The position numbers and the translations under genes were made by a program. This document shows, piece by piece, positions 55,910-64,000 of a stretch of DNA of 64,000 nucleotides. The notes under the pieces are model-generated. The model made no database searches, was not told the origin of the DNA, and saw only the letters and a program-made list of their open reading frames with translations. Origin of the DNA: Candidatus Aminicenantota bacterium (GTDB lineage Bacteria > Acidobacteriota > Aminicenantia > Aminicenantales > Saccharicenantaceae). The stretch spans positions 566,239 to 630,238 of the forward strand of contig JAGNLW010000001.1 of NCBI GenBank assembly GCA_017999365.1, read 5' to 3'. How positions within the stretch are numbered: the first letter of the stretch is position 1; every line of letters starts with the position of its first letter.

Positions 55910-56802
55910 TCGAGAAGCTGAAGTTCTTCCTGTCGGTCACGGGGAACAACCTGTGGCAGTTCCGGACCCGGAACCTGTTCAGCGTGACCATCATCTGCCT
56001 GTCGTTCCTGACGGTCGGCATCTTCGTCTCGCTGACCAACAACCTCCGCGACGCGGCCCGCGAGCTGTCGGGCAACATGACCGTGGCCTTCTACCTCGAC
56101 AAGGAGCTGACCGCGGCCGGGATCGAGGCCGTCCGCCGGGAGATCGGGACGCCGGCCTTCGTCGAGAGCGTGCGCATCGTCACGCCGGAGGAGGCTCTGG
56201 AGCGGTTCAAGACCAGCTTCCCGGAGCTGGCCGACATCGTCACCGGCCTCAAGGCCAATCCCTTCCCGGCCTCGATCGAGCTCCGGGTGGGCGCCAAGGC
56301 CTCGGCCTCGAAAGAAGTCGTCGCCTTCGTCGAGGCCGTCGGCAAGCGGCCCGGCGTCACCGACGTCCTCTTCAACCAGGACTGGGTCGAGAAGATGCAG
56401 GGCGTCAGCCGGCTGGCCGGGGCCATCGGGGCCTTCCTGGGCGGCATCCTCATCCTGACCTCTTTCTTCATCATCTCCAACGTCGTCAAGCTCAACGTCT
56501 TCGCCCGCAAGAACGAGATCGAGATCCTGCGCTTCGTCGGCGGCACGAACCTGTTCATCCGCGTCCCCTTCTGGCTCGAGGGCATCACCTTGGGCCTGCT
56601 GGGCAGCCTGCTGTCGCTGGCCCTGCTGTTCCTGGTCGTCAAGCTCTTCCCGGTCTACCTGGGGGCGTCGCTGGGGGCCCTCCAGGACCTGCTGAAGTTC
56701 CGCTATCCGGACCTCACCCAGTCCCTGCTCCTGCTCGCGGGCGGGGCGGCGACGGGCTTCATCGGGAGCGCCACTTCGGTCTCCAAGTTCTTGAAGGTCT
56801 AG
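55906..56802 (+). CDS. ftsX: Cell-division permease FtsX
   Basis: 298-aa FtsX. An N-terminal helix (about 23-42) is followed by the extracellular domain (MTVAFYLDKELTAAGIEAVRREI, VTPEEALERFKTSFPELADI, NPFPASIELRV). Three C-terminal helices carry the NVVKLNVFARKNEIEILRFVGGTNLFIR coupling region. GTG at 55906 overlaps the ftsE stop as GTGA; the frame is open upstream within ftsE but that is a shadow. Confidence 0.95.
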   Translation: MIEKLKFFLSVTGNNLWQFRTRNLFSVTIICLSFLTVGIFVSLTNNLRDAARELSGNMTVAFYLDKELTAAGIEAVRREIGTPAFVESVRIVTPEEALERFKTSFPELADIVTGLKANPFPASIELRVGAKASASKEVVAFVEAVGKRPGVTDVLFNQDWVEKMQGVSRLAGAIGAFLGGILILTSFFIISNVVKLNVFARKNEIEILRFVGGTNLFIRVPFWLEGITLGLLGSLLSLALLFLVVKLFPVYLGASLGALQDLLKFRYPDLTQSLLLLAGGAATGFIGSATSVSKFLKV

Positions 56803-56820
56803 ACCTGACCCCGTCCCTTT

Positions 56821-56829
56821 TGATAGAAT
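56821..56829 (+). promoter_or_regulatory. Candidate extended -10 of the RodZ-like gene (leaderless arrangement)
   Basis: TGATAGAAT, an extended -10, ends 8 nt before the ATG at 56838; no Shine-Dalgarno. Confidence 0.45.
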
Positions 56830-56837
56830 CGGGGCAA

Positions 56838-57824
56838 ATGGCGGGAATCGGGCCGTCCCTCAAAGAAGCGCGCGAGGCGCGCCACATCTCCCTCGAGGAG
56901 ATCGCCTCGGCGACCAAGATCGTCCCCCGCTATCTCGAGGCCCTCGAGAGCGACCGCTTCGACCTCATGCCGGGCGGCTTCTTCGTCAAAGGCATCATCC
57001 GGACGTACGCCAAGGCCGTCGGGCTCGATCCCGACGAGGTCCTGGGACGCTACCGCGCGGCCGGACTGCTCGGCGAACCCGAGCCCAAGAAGCGCTTCGT
57101 CCTGAAGCCCCCGGCCCCCGCGCCGGCTCAACCCGAAGACACCTCCGCGCGTCCCGCCGGTCCGGCCGCGGCGGAGAAACCCGAGCCCGACCTGTCCATC
57201 GAGGACGCCCCCCGCCCTCGTCTGTCCGAAGCCGCGCGCCGGCGGCTCTTGGGCCTGGCCTGGCGGACCCTGGCCGCCCTCCTCCTCGTCGCCGTCCTGG
57301 CCGTTCTGTGGTCGAACCGCCGGCCCCGCCCGCCCGAGGAGAAGCCGGCCACGGCCGCGCCCGCGGAAACGGCCGCCGCGACGACCCAAGCCCCGGTCCC
57401 CGCCCAGCAGGTCCCGGACGGCACGGCCGGTCCCGTATCCCCAGCCGCGGCGCCCGTCGACGCGAAGGTCACGCCCGCCCCTGCCGCCGCCGAGCCCGTA
57501 CCCGCCCCCGCCCCGGCCGTGGAGGAGGCCGCCCGGGGGATCGAGATCGAGATCTCCTTCCAGGCCGAGACCTGGATCAACGTCCTCGCCGACGGCGTCC
57601 TCAAGGTCGAGGGCGTCTTCCCGCCCGGCGCGACCGCCCGGACCCGGGCCGAGGCCAAGCTTCTCATCCACACCGGCAACGCGGGCGGCTTCACCTTTCT
57701 CCTCAACGGCCGCCCGGCCAAGCCCCTCGGGCGCTCGGGCCAGGTCCTGACCGACGTCAAGATCACGCCCGACAACATGGCCGAGTTCCTCGAGGTCCGC
57801 GAGCCCGCCGTCCCGGAGGGCTGA
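56838..57824 (+). CDS. RodZ-like helix-turn-helix membrane protein (DUF4115)
   Basis: 328 aa. Cytoplasmic HTH domain at residues 1-75 (SLKEAREARHISLEEIASATKIVPRYLEALESDRFD, GGFFVKGIIRTYAKAVGLDP), the RodZ pattern. One transmembrane helix lies near 136-156, a long Pro/Ala-rich periplasmic linker near 165-235, and a DUF4115 domain at the C-terminus (QAETWINVLADGVLKVEGVFPPG). RodZ links MreB to the elongation machinery. Placement after ftsEX fits an envelope-morphology role; mreB is not in the window. Confidence 0.85.
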   Translation: MAGIGPSLKEAREARHISLEEIASATKIVPRYLEALESDRFDLMPGGFFVKGIIRTYAKAVGLDPDEVLGRYRAAGLLGEPEPKKRFVLKPPAPAPAQPEDTSARPAGPAAAEKPEPDLSIEDAPRPRLSEAARRRLLGLAWRTLAALLLVAVLAVLWSNRRPRPPEEKPATAAPAETAAATTQAPVPAQQVPDGTAGPVSPAAAPVDAKVTPAPAAAEPVPAPAPAVEEAARGIEIEISFQAETWINVLADGVLKVEGVFPPGATARTRAEAKLLIHTGNAGGFTFLLNGRPAKPLGRSGQVLTDVKITPDNMAEFLEVREPAVPEG

Positions 57825-57836
57825 CCTCCTCTCCCC

Positions 57837-58571
57837 ATGCCCACCGACCAGGCCGAAGCCATCGTCCTGCGCACGGCGAACATCGGCGACCAGGACAAGA
57901 TCGCCGTCTTCTTCTGCCGCGAGAGGGGCGTCCTGCGCGGCGTCGCCAAGGGCGCCCGCAAGTTCGGCAACCGCTTCGGCAGCAGCCTCGAGCCCATGTC
58001 GGTCGTGCGGGTCTTCTTCTACGAGAAGGAGCGCCGCGATCTGGTCACCGTCTCCGGCTGCGACCTCCTCGAATCGTTCTTCGAGGTCCAGACCGAGCCG
58101 GAGACGGCCTTCCTGCTGACCTATTTCGCCGAACTGGTCGAGGAGTTCGCCCCCGTCCGGGCCCGCGAGGAGGTCCTCTACCGGCTCCTCCTGTCCGTCC
58201 TGCGCTACCTCAAGGCCGGCGGCGACCGGGCCTTCGCGGCGGCCTACTTCGAGGCCTGGTTCCTCCACGCCAACGGACTCCTGCCCGACCTGGCCGGCTG
58301 CAAGAGGTGCCGCAAGGCCCTGGCCGCCGCTTGGCTGTCGCCCAAGCGGGACGGCGCCTATTGCCCGGATTGCGCCCCGTTCAAGAAAGACGAACTGCCC
58401 GCGGAGACGGCGGCCTTCCTCCGCTGGACCCGCCGGAACCCCCCTCCGGGGGCCTGCGCTCCCCCCTTCCCGCCGGACCGGATCGCGGCCATCCGCCGGG
58501 CCCTCCAGGCCATGATCGTCTTCCATATGGAGCGCGAACCGCGCACCCTGCAGTTCCTCAAGGCGAAATAG
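57837..58571 (+). CDS. recO: DNA repair protein RecO
   Basis: 244-aa RecO, which anneals ssDNA and loads RecA with RecR. The N-terminal OB fold begins EAIVLRTANIGDQDKIAVFFCRERGVLRGVAKGARK. A helical domain follows, and a zinc-binding pair CKRCRK...CPDC lies near residues 154-180. ATG at 57837 is 12 bp after the RodZ-like stop, so they are probably co-transcribed. Confidence 0.92.
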   Translation: MPTDQAEAIVLRTANIGDQDKIAVFFCRERGVLRGVAKGARKFGNRFGSSLEPMSVVRVFFYEKERRDLVTVSGCDLLESFFEVQTEPETAFLLTYFAELVEEFAPVRAREEVLYRLLLSVLRYLKAGGDRAFAAAYFEAWFLHANGLLPDLAGCKRCRKALAAAWLSPKRDGAYCPDCAPFKKDELPAETAAFLRWTRRNPPPGACAPPFPPDRIAAIRRALQAMIVFHMEREPRTLQFLKAK

Positions 58572-58580
58572 GCCGCTTTT

Positions 58581-58589
58581 TGCTATAAT
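58581..58589 (+). promoter_or_regulatory. Extended -10 promoter of the TonB-dependent receptor
   Basis: TGCTATAAT, a perfect extended -10 (TATAAT at 58584-58589). The -35 is poor. It gives a leader of about 65 nt ending in GAGGAGG before the GTG. Confidence 0.6.
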
Positions 58590-58662
58590 TGCCTGGAACC
58601 CGACAGCCCCGTGACGAGTTGGAACAGTTAGATCGCGCCCCGGTATCTCAGAGGAGGCTCCC

Positions 58663-61600
58663 GTGAAGAAAGCCGCGCTCATCCCGGCCATCCTGATCGT
58701 CGCCCTCGCCCTGCCCCTGTATCTCGCGGCCCAGCCGGGGGACGGCCAGGTCCGTGGCCGCGTCCTCGACGCCCAGGGCAAGCCCATGGCCGACGTCAAG
58801 GTCACCCTCTCGAGAGGCCAGGACGCGGACCGCCGCACGACCAGCGGACCCGACGGCCGCTTCCTGTTCGTCGCCGTCTACCCCAACCCGGATTACACCC
58901 TCAAGGCCGAGCGGGCCGACCACAAGACGGCCGTCCGGACGGGCCTCGCCGTGGTCATCGGCGGTCGCGTCGCCGTCGATCTCGTCCTCGAGCCCGGCAA
59001 GGTCGAAGAACAGACCGTCTCGTCCGCGCCCCTGCCGGCCATCGACCGCAAAGACATGACCGTCACGACCCGCTTCGGCCGGACCGAGCTCCAGACCCTG
59101 CCCACGTCCCGGGACCCCTGGGCCGTCGCCGCCCTGGCGCCGGCCGTCCTGGCCGACATGGAGAACGTCGGCGGCATCGAGGCCTCGCGCCGGCCCGCCC
59201 TGTTGGCCAAGGGCGACGCCTACGGCGGCACGAACAACGTCTGGACGGTCGACGGCGTCGACGTCGGCGACCCCCTCGAGACGGGCCGCCCGGCCGTGGG
59301 CTTCGACTTCGACGCCGTCGAGTCCCTGGCCGTGACGACCGGCGGCGCCGCGGACGTCACCCGGCAGACGGGGGGCATCGCCCTGACCCTGGTCACCCGG
59401 CGCGGCGGCAACCGCCTCGGCGGCTCGGCCCGGGTCTACCTCTCCGACGGGGCCTTTCAGGGCGTCAACTTGACCCCCGCGATCAGCTCCGAGGGGGTCC
59501 CCGGCGTCAATCGGCTGGAGCACCTGCGCGACTTCGGCTTCAGTCTCGGCGGGCCCATCGTCAAGAGCCGGATCTGGCTGTGGGGCGCGTTCGCCAGCCA
59601 GGACCTCTACGCCACCACCGTCTTCGGCGAACCGGACCGGACGCTCTTCAGCGACGTCAACGTCAAGCTCGACGCCCAGCCCTTCGCGGGCAACCAGTTC
59701 GAAGCCCAGATCATGGCCAGCGGGCGGGAGCGTTTCGGCGACAACGGGTCCTACGCCAAGCCGGAGGGCGACCACGTCTTCGGGCTCAGGAAGTTCGGCG
59801 ACCCGGTCGTCAAGGTCCAGGACCTGCAGACCTTCGGGACCGGCGCCTGGCTGTCCCTCAAGGGATACCGTTCGCGGACCGGGTCCCGCTCGGTGCCCAT
59901 GACCGACGAGGACCTGGAGAGCCCGGTCGTCTGGGACATGGCCGCGGCCCGCTACGTGCCCTACTCGGGCGCCTTCGACGCGTCCTGGGATTCGGCCAAG
60001 GTCGACCGGACGCACAAAGGCTTCCAGGTCCTGGCCGGCCTGTTCCGCGAATCCCTGCTCGGCCTGTCCCACGAGATCAAGGCCGGCCTCGAATCGGCGG
60101 AGCGGGAGTCCGCCACCCGGACCGGCTACGTCCATAACTTCGTCATCCAGAGGGACTTCACCGAGCCCCTGCTCGACCTCGGCGAAGGCCTGGTCGTGCC
60201 CCCCGCCGACTATCAGCGCTTCCGGATCGGCCGCGACAACACCGAGGTCCTCCAGGGCCGGCAGACCTCGGCCTACGTCCAGGATACCGTGACGCGCGGC
60301 CGCCTGGCCCTGACCCTCGGCCTGCGTTACGACCTGCAGCGCCCCGCCCGGGGGGCCGTCCGGCTGGCGACGCTCACCTCGACCACGGCCTGGACGGACA
60401 TCGTCCACACCGACGTCATGAGCGCGGTGGCCACCTTCTTCCCGTCGATCGAGGTGGCGGCCATCAAGTCGCGCTACGAGTGGAGCACCTGGTCGCCCCG
60501 GATCGGCCTGAGCTGGGACCTCAAGGGCAACGGCCGGACCGTGCTCCGCCTGTCGCTGGCCCAGTACGGCGACCTCATGCCGGCCGGCTACGGCACGGCT
60601 TCGCCGCTCGGCCTCGACGGAGGCTTCAGCTACTGGTGGAAGGACGCCGACGCCGACAGCAAGGCCGAGCTCGGCGAGATCTACTGGAAGTACTCCCCGG
60701 TCCACCCCGAGAGCCCGAACCGGCTCTACGCCCTCTTCGACGACGAAGGCGTCCTGACGGACGAGGCCCTCGACGCCCTCGCCGGCGGCTTCACGAGCGA
60801 CGCCTACCTGGCCGGGAACTACTGGGACTTCGACTGGGCCAACAAGACCGTCGTCGATTACGACAACATCACGACCTTCTACCGCAGCGACGTCGATCCC
60901 GACGCCAAGAACGTCAAGTCCTCGCCGCGGACCCGGGAGATCGTCCTCGGGCTCGAGCGCGAGCTCTCGCCCGACCTGACGGCCTCGGCCACCGCCACCT
61001 ACCGCCGCTACGACAATTTCGACTGGGCCAAGCCGTTCTACCCCGCCGACGTCTATCCCGCGACGCCCGACCTGGTCATCGACGACACGGGCGACTGGTA
61101 CGCCGCCGCGGGCATGGTCCCCGAGACCATCGTGGTCGGGGAAGGCGACGACGCCGTGACCTACGACCTGCTCGACGCCGGCGGCCGGACCTGGTACCTG
61201 CCCAACGAAGACTTCCCGGCCGAGACGCCCTACCGCATGGTTGACAAGAGCCGATCCTACCGGACCTACCTCGGCCTCGAGCTGGCCGTGACCAAGCGCC
61301 TGGCCAAGCGTTGGTTCCTCAACGGCTCGGTCACGCTCCAGGACCAGCGCGTCCATTGGAAAGGGGCCTATCTCGACCCGACCAACCAGTGGGCCCTCGA
61401 CGGGCAGGCCTTCGGCACCTGGGCCTCCGGCTACGACGGCAAGGCCCCGGCCCTCCTGTACGCCCGCTGGGCGGCCCGGCTGAACGGGCTGTACCAGCTC
61501 CCCTGGGGCTTCACCCTCTCGGCCACCCTGACGGCCCGCGAGGGCTGGAAGGTCCCCCACTACATCACGCTGGCCTTCGCCGAGCCGGAGTCCTGGGACG

Positions 61601-61896
61601 GGCTCTACCGCTCCAACACCGTCTACCTCCAGGCCGTCTCCAAGGACGGCCTGCCCGTCATGCGCAACCTGAGCTTCCGGATCGAGAAGAGCCTGAAGCT
61701 CGGGGCCGGCAAGGTCTATCTCATGGCCGACGTCTTCAACGCTCTCAACGCGGCCATCGTCAACCGGGCCTACGACGCCTACCTGGGGACCTATTACGTC
61801 GACACCGAGGTCTTCGCGCCCAACTCGGCCAGCCGCCTGTCGAACGAGATCCTCAACCCGCGGGTCTTCCGTCTGGGGGCGCGTTTCGAGTTCTAG
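58663..61896 (+). CDS. TonB-dependent receptor with carboxypeptidase-regulatory N-terminal domain (Oar-like)
   Basis: 1077-aa outer-membrane receptor. A signal peptide (about residues 1-24) is followed by a carboxypeptidase-regulatory/CNA-B-like fold (GQVRGRVLDAQGKPMADVKVTLSRG). The plug domain contains TNNVWTVDGVDVGDPL and FDFDAVESLAVTTGGAADVTRQTGGIALTLVTRRGGN. The long barrel ends in LGARFEF with a terminal Phe. Size and plug match Oar-type transporters common in Acidobacteriota/Aminicenantes-like genomes. Ligand unknown. GTG at 58663 with AGAGGAGG upstream; no partner SusD-like gene is adjacent. Confidence 0.9.
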   Translation: MKKAALIPAILIVALALPLYLAAQPGDGQVRGRVLDAQGKPMADVKVTLSRGQDADRRTTSGPDGRFLFVAVYPNPDYTLKAERADHKTAVRTGLAVVIGGRVAVDLVLEPGKVEEQTVSSAPLPAIDRKDMTVTTRFGRTELQTLPTSRDPWAVAALAPAVLADMENVGGIEASRRPALLAKGDAYGGTNNVWTVDGVDVGDPLETGRPAVGFDFDAVESLAVTTGGAADVTRQTGGIALTLVTRRGGNRLGGSARVYLSDGAFQGVNLTPAISSEGVPGVNRLEHLRDFGFSLGGPIVKSRIWLWGAFASQDLYATTVFGEPDRTLFSDVNVKLDAQPFAGNQFEAQIMASGRERFGDNGSYAKPEGDHVFGLRKFGDPVVKVQDLQTFGTGAWLSLKGYRSRTGSRSVPMTDEDLESPVVWDMAAARYVPYSGAFDASWDSAKVDRTHKGFQVLAGLFRESLLGLSHEIKAGLESAERESATRTGYVHNFVIQRDFTEPLLDLGEGLVVPPADYQRFRIGRDNTEVLQGRQTSAYVQDTVTRGRLALTLGLRYDLQRPARGAVRLATLTSTTAWTDIVHTDVMSAVATFFPSIEVAAIKSRYEWSTWSPRIGLSWDLKGNGRTVLRLSLAQYGDLMPAGYGTASPLGLDGGFSYWWKDADADSKAELGEIYWKYSPVHPESPNRLYALFDDEGVLTDEALDALAGGFTSDAYLAGNYWDFDWANKTVVDYDNITTFYRSDVDPDAKNVKSSPRTREIVLGLERELSPDLTASATATYRRYDNFDWAKPFYPADVYPATPDLVIDDTGDWYAAAGMVPETIVVGEGDDAVTYDLLDAGGRTWYLPNEDFPAETPYRMVDKSRSYRTYLGLELAVTKRLAKRWFLNGSVTLQDQRVHWKGAYLDPTNQWALDGQAFGTWASGYDGKAPALLYARWAARLNGLYQLPWGFTLSATLTAREGWKVPHYITLAFAEPESWDGLYRSNTVYLQAVSKDGLPVMRNLSFRIEKSLKLGAGKVYLMADVFNALNAAIVNRAYDAYLGTYYVDTEVFAPNSASRLSNEILNPRVFRLGARFEF

Positions 61897-61929
61897 GACG
61901 GGGCGGGCGGGACGGGCCGGCGGCCGGCC

Positions 61930-63324
61930 CTACTTCTTGATGGTCGAGATGAACTCCTCGACCTCGGGGATGCCGCCCTGGAAGACGAGGTAGCCGTTGG
62001 ACGGCTCCCGCTCCGTGATCTCCCCGGCGACCGGCGTCAGCATGATCCGGCGGACCTCCTCGAGGTCGGCCGTCCGGCCCAGGGCCCAGGCCAGCTTGAC
62101 GTAGGCCACCTCGGGCAGCATGTTGGCGGCCGGGATGACCCCGAGCTCCATCATGTCGCGGCCGGTGTCGTAGACGTACATCTGGACGTAACCCCACAGG
62201 GTCTGGACCGTCATGTAGACGGCCACGCCTTTGTCCCGGGCCCGCTTGAGGGCCGGGTAGAGCGGCTTGTTGACGTGGCCGAGACCGGTCCCGGCGATGA
62301 CGATGCCCCGGTAGCCGTTGTCGACGAGGGCGTCGACGATGTCCGGTTTCATGTTGGGGTAGTAGTAGACGATGGAGACGCGCTCCTCGAAGGAGGTGTC
62401 GATCTTGACGGCGCGGTCGGCCCGGCGGCGCTTGTAGTCCTGCCGCAGGGGCGTGATCGTCTCCCGGCTGACCATGGCGATGGGGATATCGCCGATCGTC
62501 CGGAAGGTCGAGCGGTAGCTCGAGTGCATCTTGCGGACGCGCGTGCCCCGGTGCAGGAGGCCGTAGGTGTCCGAGGTCGGGCCGAACATGCAGACCATGA
62601 CCTCGGCGATGTCGCTCTCGGCCGCCGTCTTGACGCTGTGCATGAGGTTGAGGGCGGCGTCGGACGAGGGCCGGTCCGAGGAGCGCTGGGAGCCGACCAT
62701 GACGATCGGCACGGGCGGGCCCTGGACCATGAACGACAGGATGGCCGCCGTGTGGTGCATGGTGTCCGTGCCGTGGCCGATGACGATGCCCTGGACGCCC
62801 TTCTCGATCTCCCGGCCGATGGCCTGGGCCGTGGCGATGTACTGCTCGGGGCCCATGTTCTCGCTGAAGACGCCGAAGAGCTTCTCGGTCTCCAGGTTGC
62901 AGATGTCGGCCAGCTCGGGCACGGAGCCGTAGAGCTCGCCGGGCGAGAAGGCCGGGATGACGGCCCCGGTCCGGTAGTCGAGGCGGCTGGCGATCGTGCC
63001 GCCCGTGCCGAGGAGCTTGACCTTGGGCTTGGCCGGATCGAAGGGGAATTCCTTCTCCGGGATCTTGTAGTGGGCTTCCTTGCGGCCGGCGACGGTCACG
63101 GCCTCGATGGAGCCGGCCGCCAGGCCGATGTTGTAGCCGGAGCGGAGCTTGATGACGATGTGATGGGGATCGGCCGTCTCCGAGCGCGGCAGGATGATGC
63201 CGGTGTAGGCGCCGTGGGTGGTCCGGATCTCGACGTCGCTCCAGACCAGGGCCCCGAAGCGCTTCAGCGTCTCCAGGGCCTGGCCCCGGTATCCTTTATA
63301 GTCGTCGCCCGCGGCCATCAGCAT
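61930..63324 (-). CDS. gatD: GatD, Glu-tRNA(Gln) amidotransferase subunit D (archaeal type)
   Basis: 464-aa GatD, the asparaginase-like ammonia-producing subunit that with GatE converts Glu-tRNA(Gln) to Gln-tRNA(Gln). A short N-terminal beta domain (GYRGQALETLKRFGALVWSDVEIRT) distinguishes it from plain asparaginases. The amidase active-site segments LLGTGGTIASRLDYRTGAV and IVIGHGTDTMHHTAAILSFM carry both catalytic Thr motifs, and SSDRPSSDAALNL follows. It overlaps the gatE stop by 7 bp (ATG at 63324; ATG 63318 is an alternative). GatDE is mainly an archaeal system, so its presence here is notable. Confidence 0.9.
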   Translation of the reverse strand: MLMAAGDDYKGYRGQALETLKRFGALVWSDVEIRTTHGAYTGIILPRSETADPHHIVIKLRSGYNIGLAAGSIEAVTVAGRKEAHYKIPEKEFPFDPAKPKVKLLGTGGTIASRLDYRTGAVIPAFSPGELYGSVPELADICNLETEKLFGVFSENMGPEQYIATAQAIGREIEKGVQGIVIGHGTDTMHHTAAILSFMVQGPPVPIVMVGSQRSSDRPSSDAALNLMHSVKTAAESDIAEVMVCMFGPTSDTYGLLHRGTRVRKMHSSYRSTFRTIGDIPIAMVSRETITPLRQDYKRRRADRAVKIDTSFEERVSIVYYYPNMKPDIVDALVDNGYRGIVIAGTGLGHVNKPLYPALKRARDKGVAVYMTVQTLWGYVQMYVYDTGRDMMELGVIPAANMLPEVAYVKLAWALGRTADLEEVRRIMLTPVAGEITEREPSNGYLVFQGGIPEVEEFISTIKK

Positions 63325-64000
63325 GTCCCTTCCGCGGCCGCCCGGACCCGCTCGACGAGGGCGGCGCCCTCGACGCGGCCGCGCAGGGCGGTCATGACCA
63401 GCCCCATCAGCACGTGGGCCCTCCTGTCCGGGTTGTGGATCCTCATGCCGCGCAGGGCGCCGTTCGACGCGGCGACCTGGCCGTAGATCTCCTCTTCGGT
63501 CGCCGGCCGGACCTCGTCCGGGCCGGGCAGGGCCCGGCCGCGGGCGGCCCCTTCCATGAGGGCCCAGAGGCCGTCGCGGGAGATGCGCCGGTCGCGGTAG
63601 AGGGCGAAGATGCGGCGCAGCGTCTCTTCGGTCAGGGCGGCCGGGTCGAGCCCCTTGCGTTTGAGCCGCTTGGGGAAATGGACCAGGGCCACGGCCGCGG
63701 CCGTAGCGTCGATCCCCCACTCCCCGACCAGGACCTCGAACAGGCCGGCGAAGCGCGAGACCGAGAGGACCTCGACGACGTCGGCGGGCAGTCCGAGCTC
63801 GCGGTAGCGGGCCTCGCGGGTCCAGACGGGCGCGGGCAGGCCCCGGCGGATGGCCTCGAGGCGCTCGGCGGTGACCTTCTTGGGCGGCAGGTCGGTGTCG
63901 GGGTACATCCGGTCCGGCCCGGGCAGGATGCGCTCGAAGCCGTTGGTGCCGTCGCGCAGGGCCTGGCGGGTCTCCGAGGGGATGCCGGCCGTCGCCTCGC
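63318..64000 (-). CDS. gatE: GatE, Glu-tRNA(Gln) amidotransferase subunit E (partial, N-terminus beyond window)
   Basis: The frame runs open to the window edge, so about 226 C-terminal residues are visible and an internal Met at 63908 is not the start. GIPSETRQALRDGTNGFERI followed by LPGPDRMYPDTDLPP is the characteristic GatE segment that follows its AspRS-like insert. The rest is the helical GatB/YqeY-like tail that contacts tRNA (EIYGQVAASNGALRG...VLMGLVMTALRGRVEG). The gatE-gatD order with overlap supports an operon. Confidence 0.88.
   Translation of the reverse strand, partial: EATAGIPSETRQALRDGTNGFERILPGPDRMYPDTDLPPKKVTAERLEAIRRGLPAPVWTREARYRELGLPADVVEVLSVSRFAGLFEVLVGEWGIDATAAAVALVHFPKRLKRKGLDPAALTEETLRRIFALYRDRRISRDGLWALMEGAARGRALPGPDEVRPATEEEIYGQVAASNGALRGMRIHNPDRRAHVLMGLVMTALRGRVEGAALVERVRAAAEGTC

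Noticed and set aside
61914..61930. Terminator between the TonB-dependent receptor and gatD
   Set aside because: The GGGCCGG/CCGGCCC dyad has no U-tract on either strand and could be chance in this GC-rich sequence.

Overview
The window is a contiguous piece of a very GC-rich (roughly two thirds or more G+C by eye) Gram-negative bacterial chromosome. Outer-membrane proteins (TonB-dependent receptor, phospholipase A, Wza-like exporter, EPS beta-barrel), ferredoxin-linked 2-oxoacid metabolism, a DUF5916/CBM9-like protein, Oar-type receptor architecture and an archaeal-type GatDE amidotransferase together point to an Acidobacteriota-like lineage, with Candidatus Aminicenantes as my best guess. 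This is inference from gene content, not a placement. Promoters are mostly sigma70-like (TTGACa, 16-18 bp, TATAaT).

Region 1 (1-13942, minus strand): a tightly packed exopolysaccharide/O-antigen-like operon of 12 genes. From its promoter inward it encodes a Wzx flippase, five glycosyltransferases with a Wzy-like polymerase, a VanZ-phosphoglycosyltransferase fusion, a geranylgeranyl-reductase-like flavoprotein, an outer-membrane beta-barrel, a Wza-like exporter and a Wzz/GumC-like chain-length protein cut by the window edge. Most junctions are 4-bp GTGA/ATGA overlaps. The leader holds a hairpin and an ops-like element, suggesting RfaH/LoaP-type antitermination.

Region 2 (14.2-28.7 kb): thiC with an endonuclease IV-like gene and a zinc metallopeptidase; aquaporin; a four-gene 2-oxoacid:ferredoxin oxidoreductase operon; a TlpA-like lipoprotein bracketed by inverted repeat elements; a coiled-coil membrane protein, queH and hypF; then minus-strand zinc-ribbon membrane, M50 protease, ferredoxin and TPR genes.

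Region 3 (28.8-34.1 kb, minus): a sugar-uptake and phosphorolysis operon (Na+/solute symporter, GH94, GH130), followed by a 340-bp nest of inverted repeats.

Region 4 (34.5-53.5 kb): an unrecognised 437-aa protein, secreted esterase, BlaI repressor/M56 peptidase pair, DUF5916-like protein, a multi-sensor HD-GYP protein, serine hydrolase, two PilZ paralogues, patatin, a Tat-exported protein with a GH113-like lipoprotein, phospholipase A, and a lipoprotein with four CHB_HEX_C-like repeats plus a beta-propeller. A palindromic TCACCC..GGGTGA box abuts the -35 element of both pilZ genes and the 437-aa gene, suggesting a shared regulon.

Region 5 (53.6-64 kb): tRNA-Arg(CCU), mutM, two small membrane proteins, ftsEX, a RodZ-like protein, recO, a large TonB-dependent receptor, and gatD/gatE (gatE cut by the window edge). 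I see no CRISPR array, intact insertion sequence or prophage.
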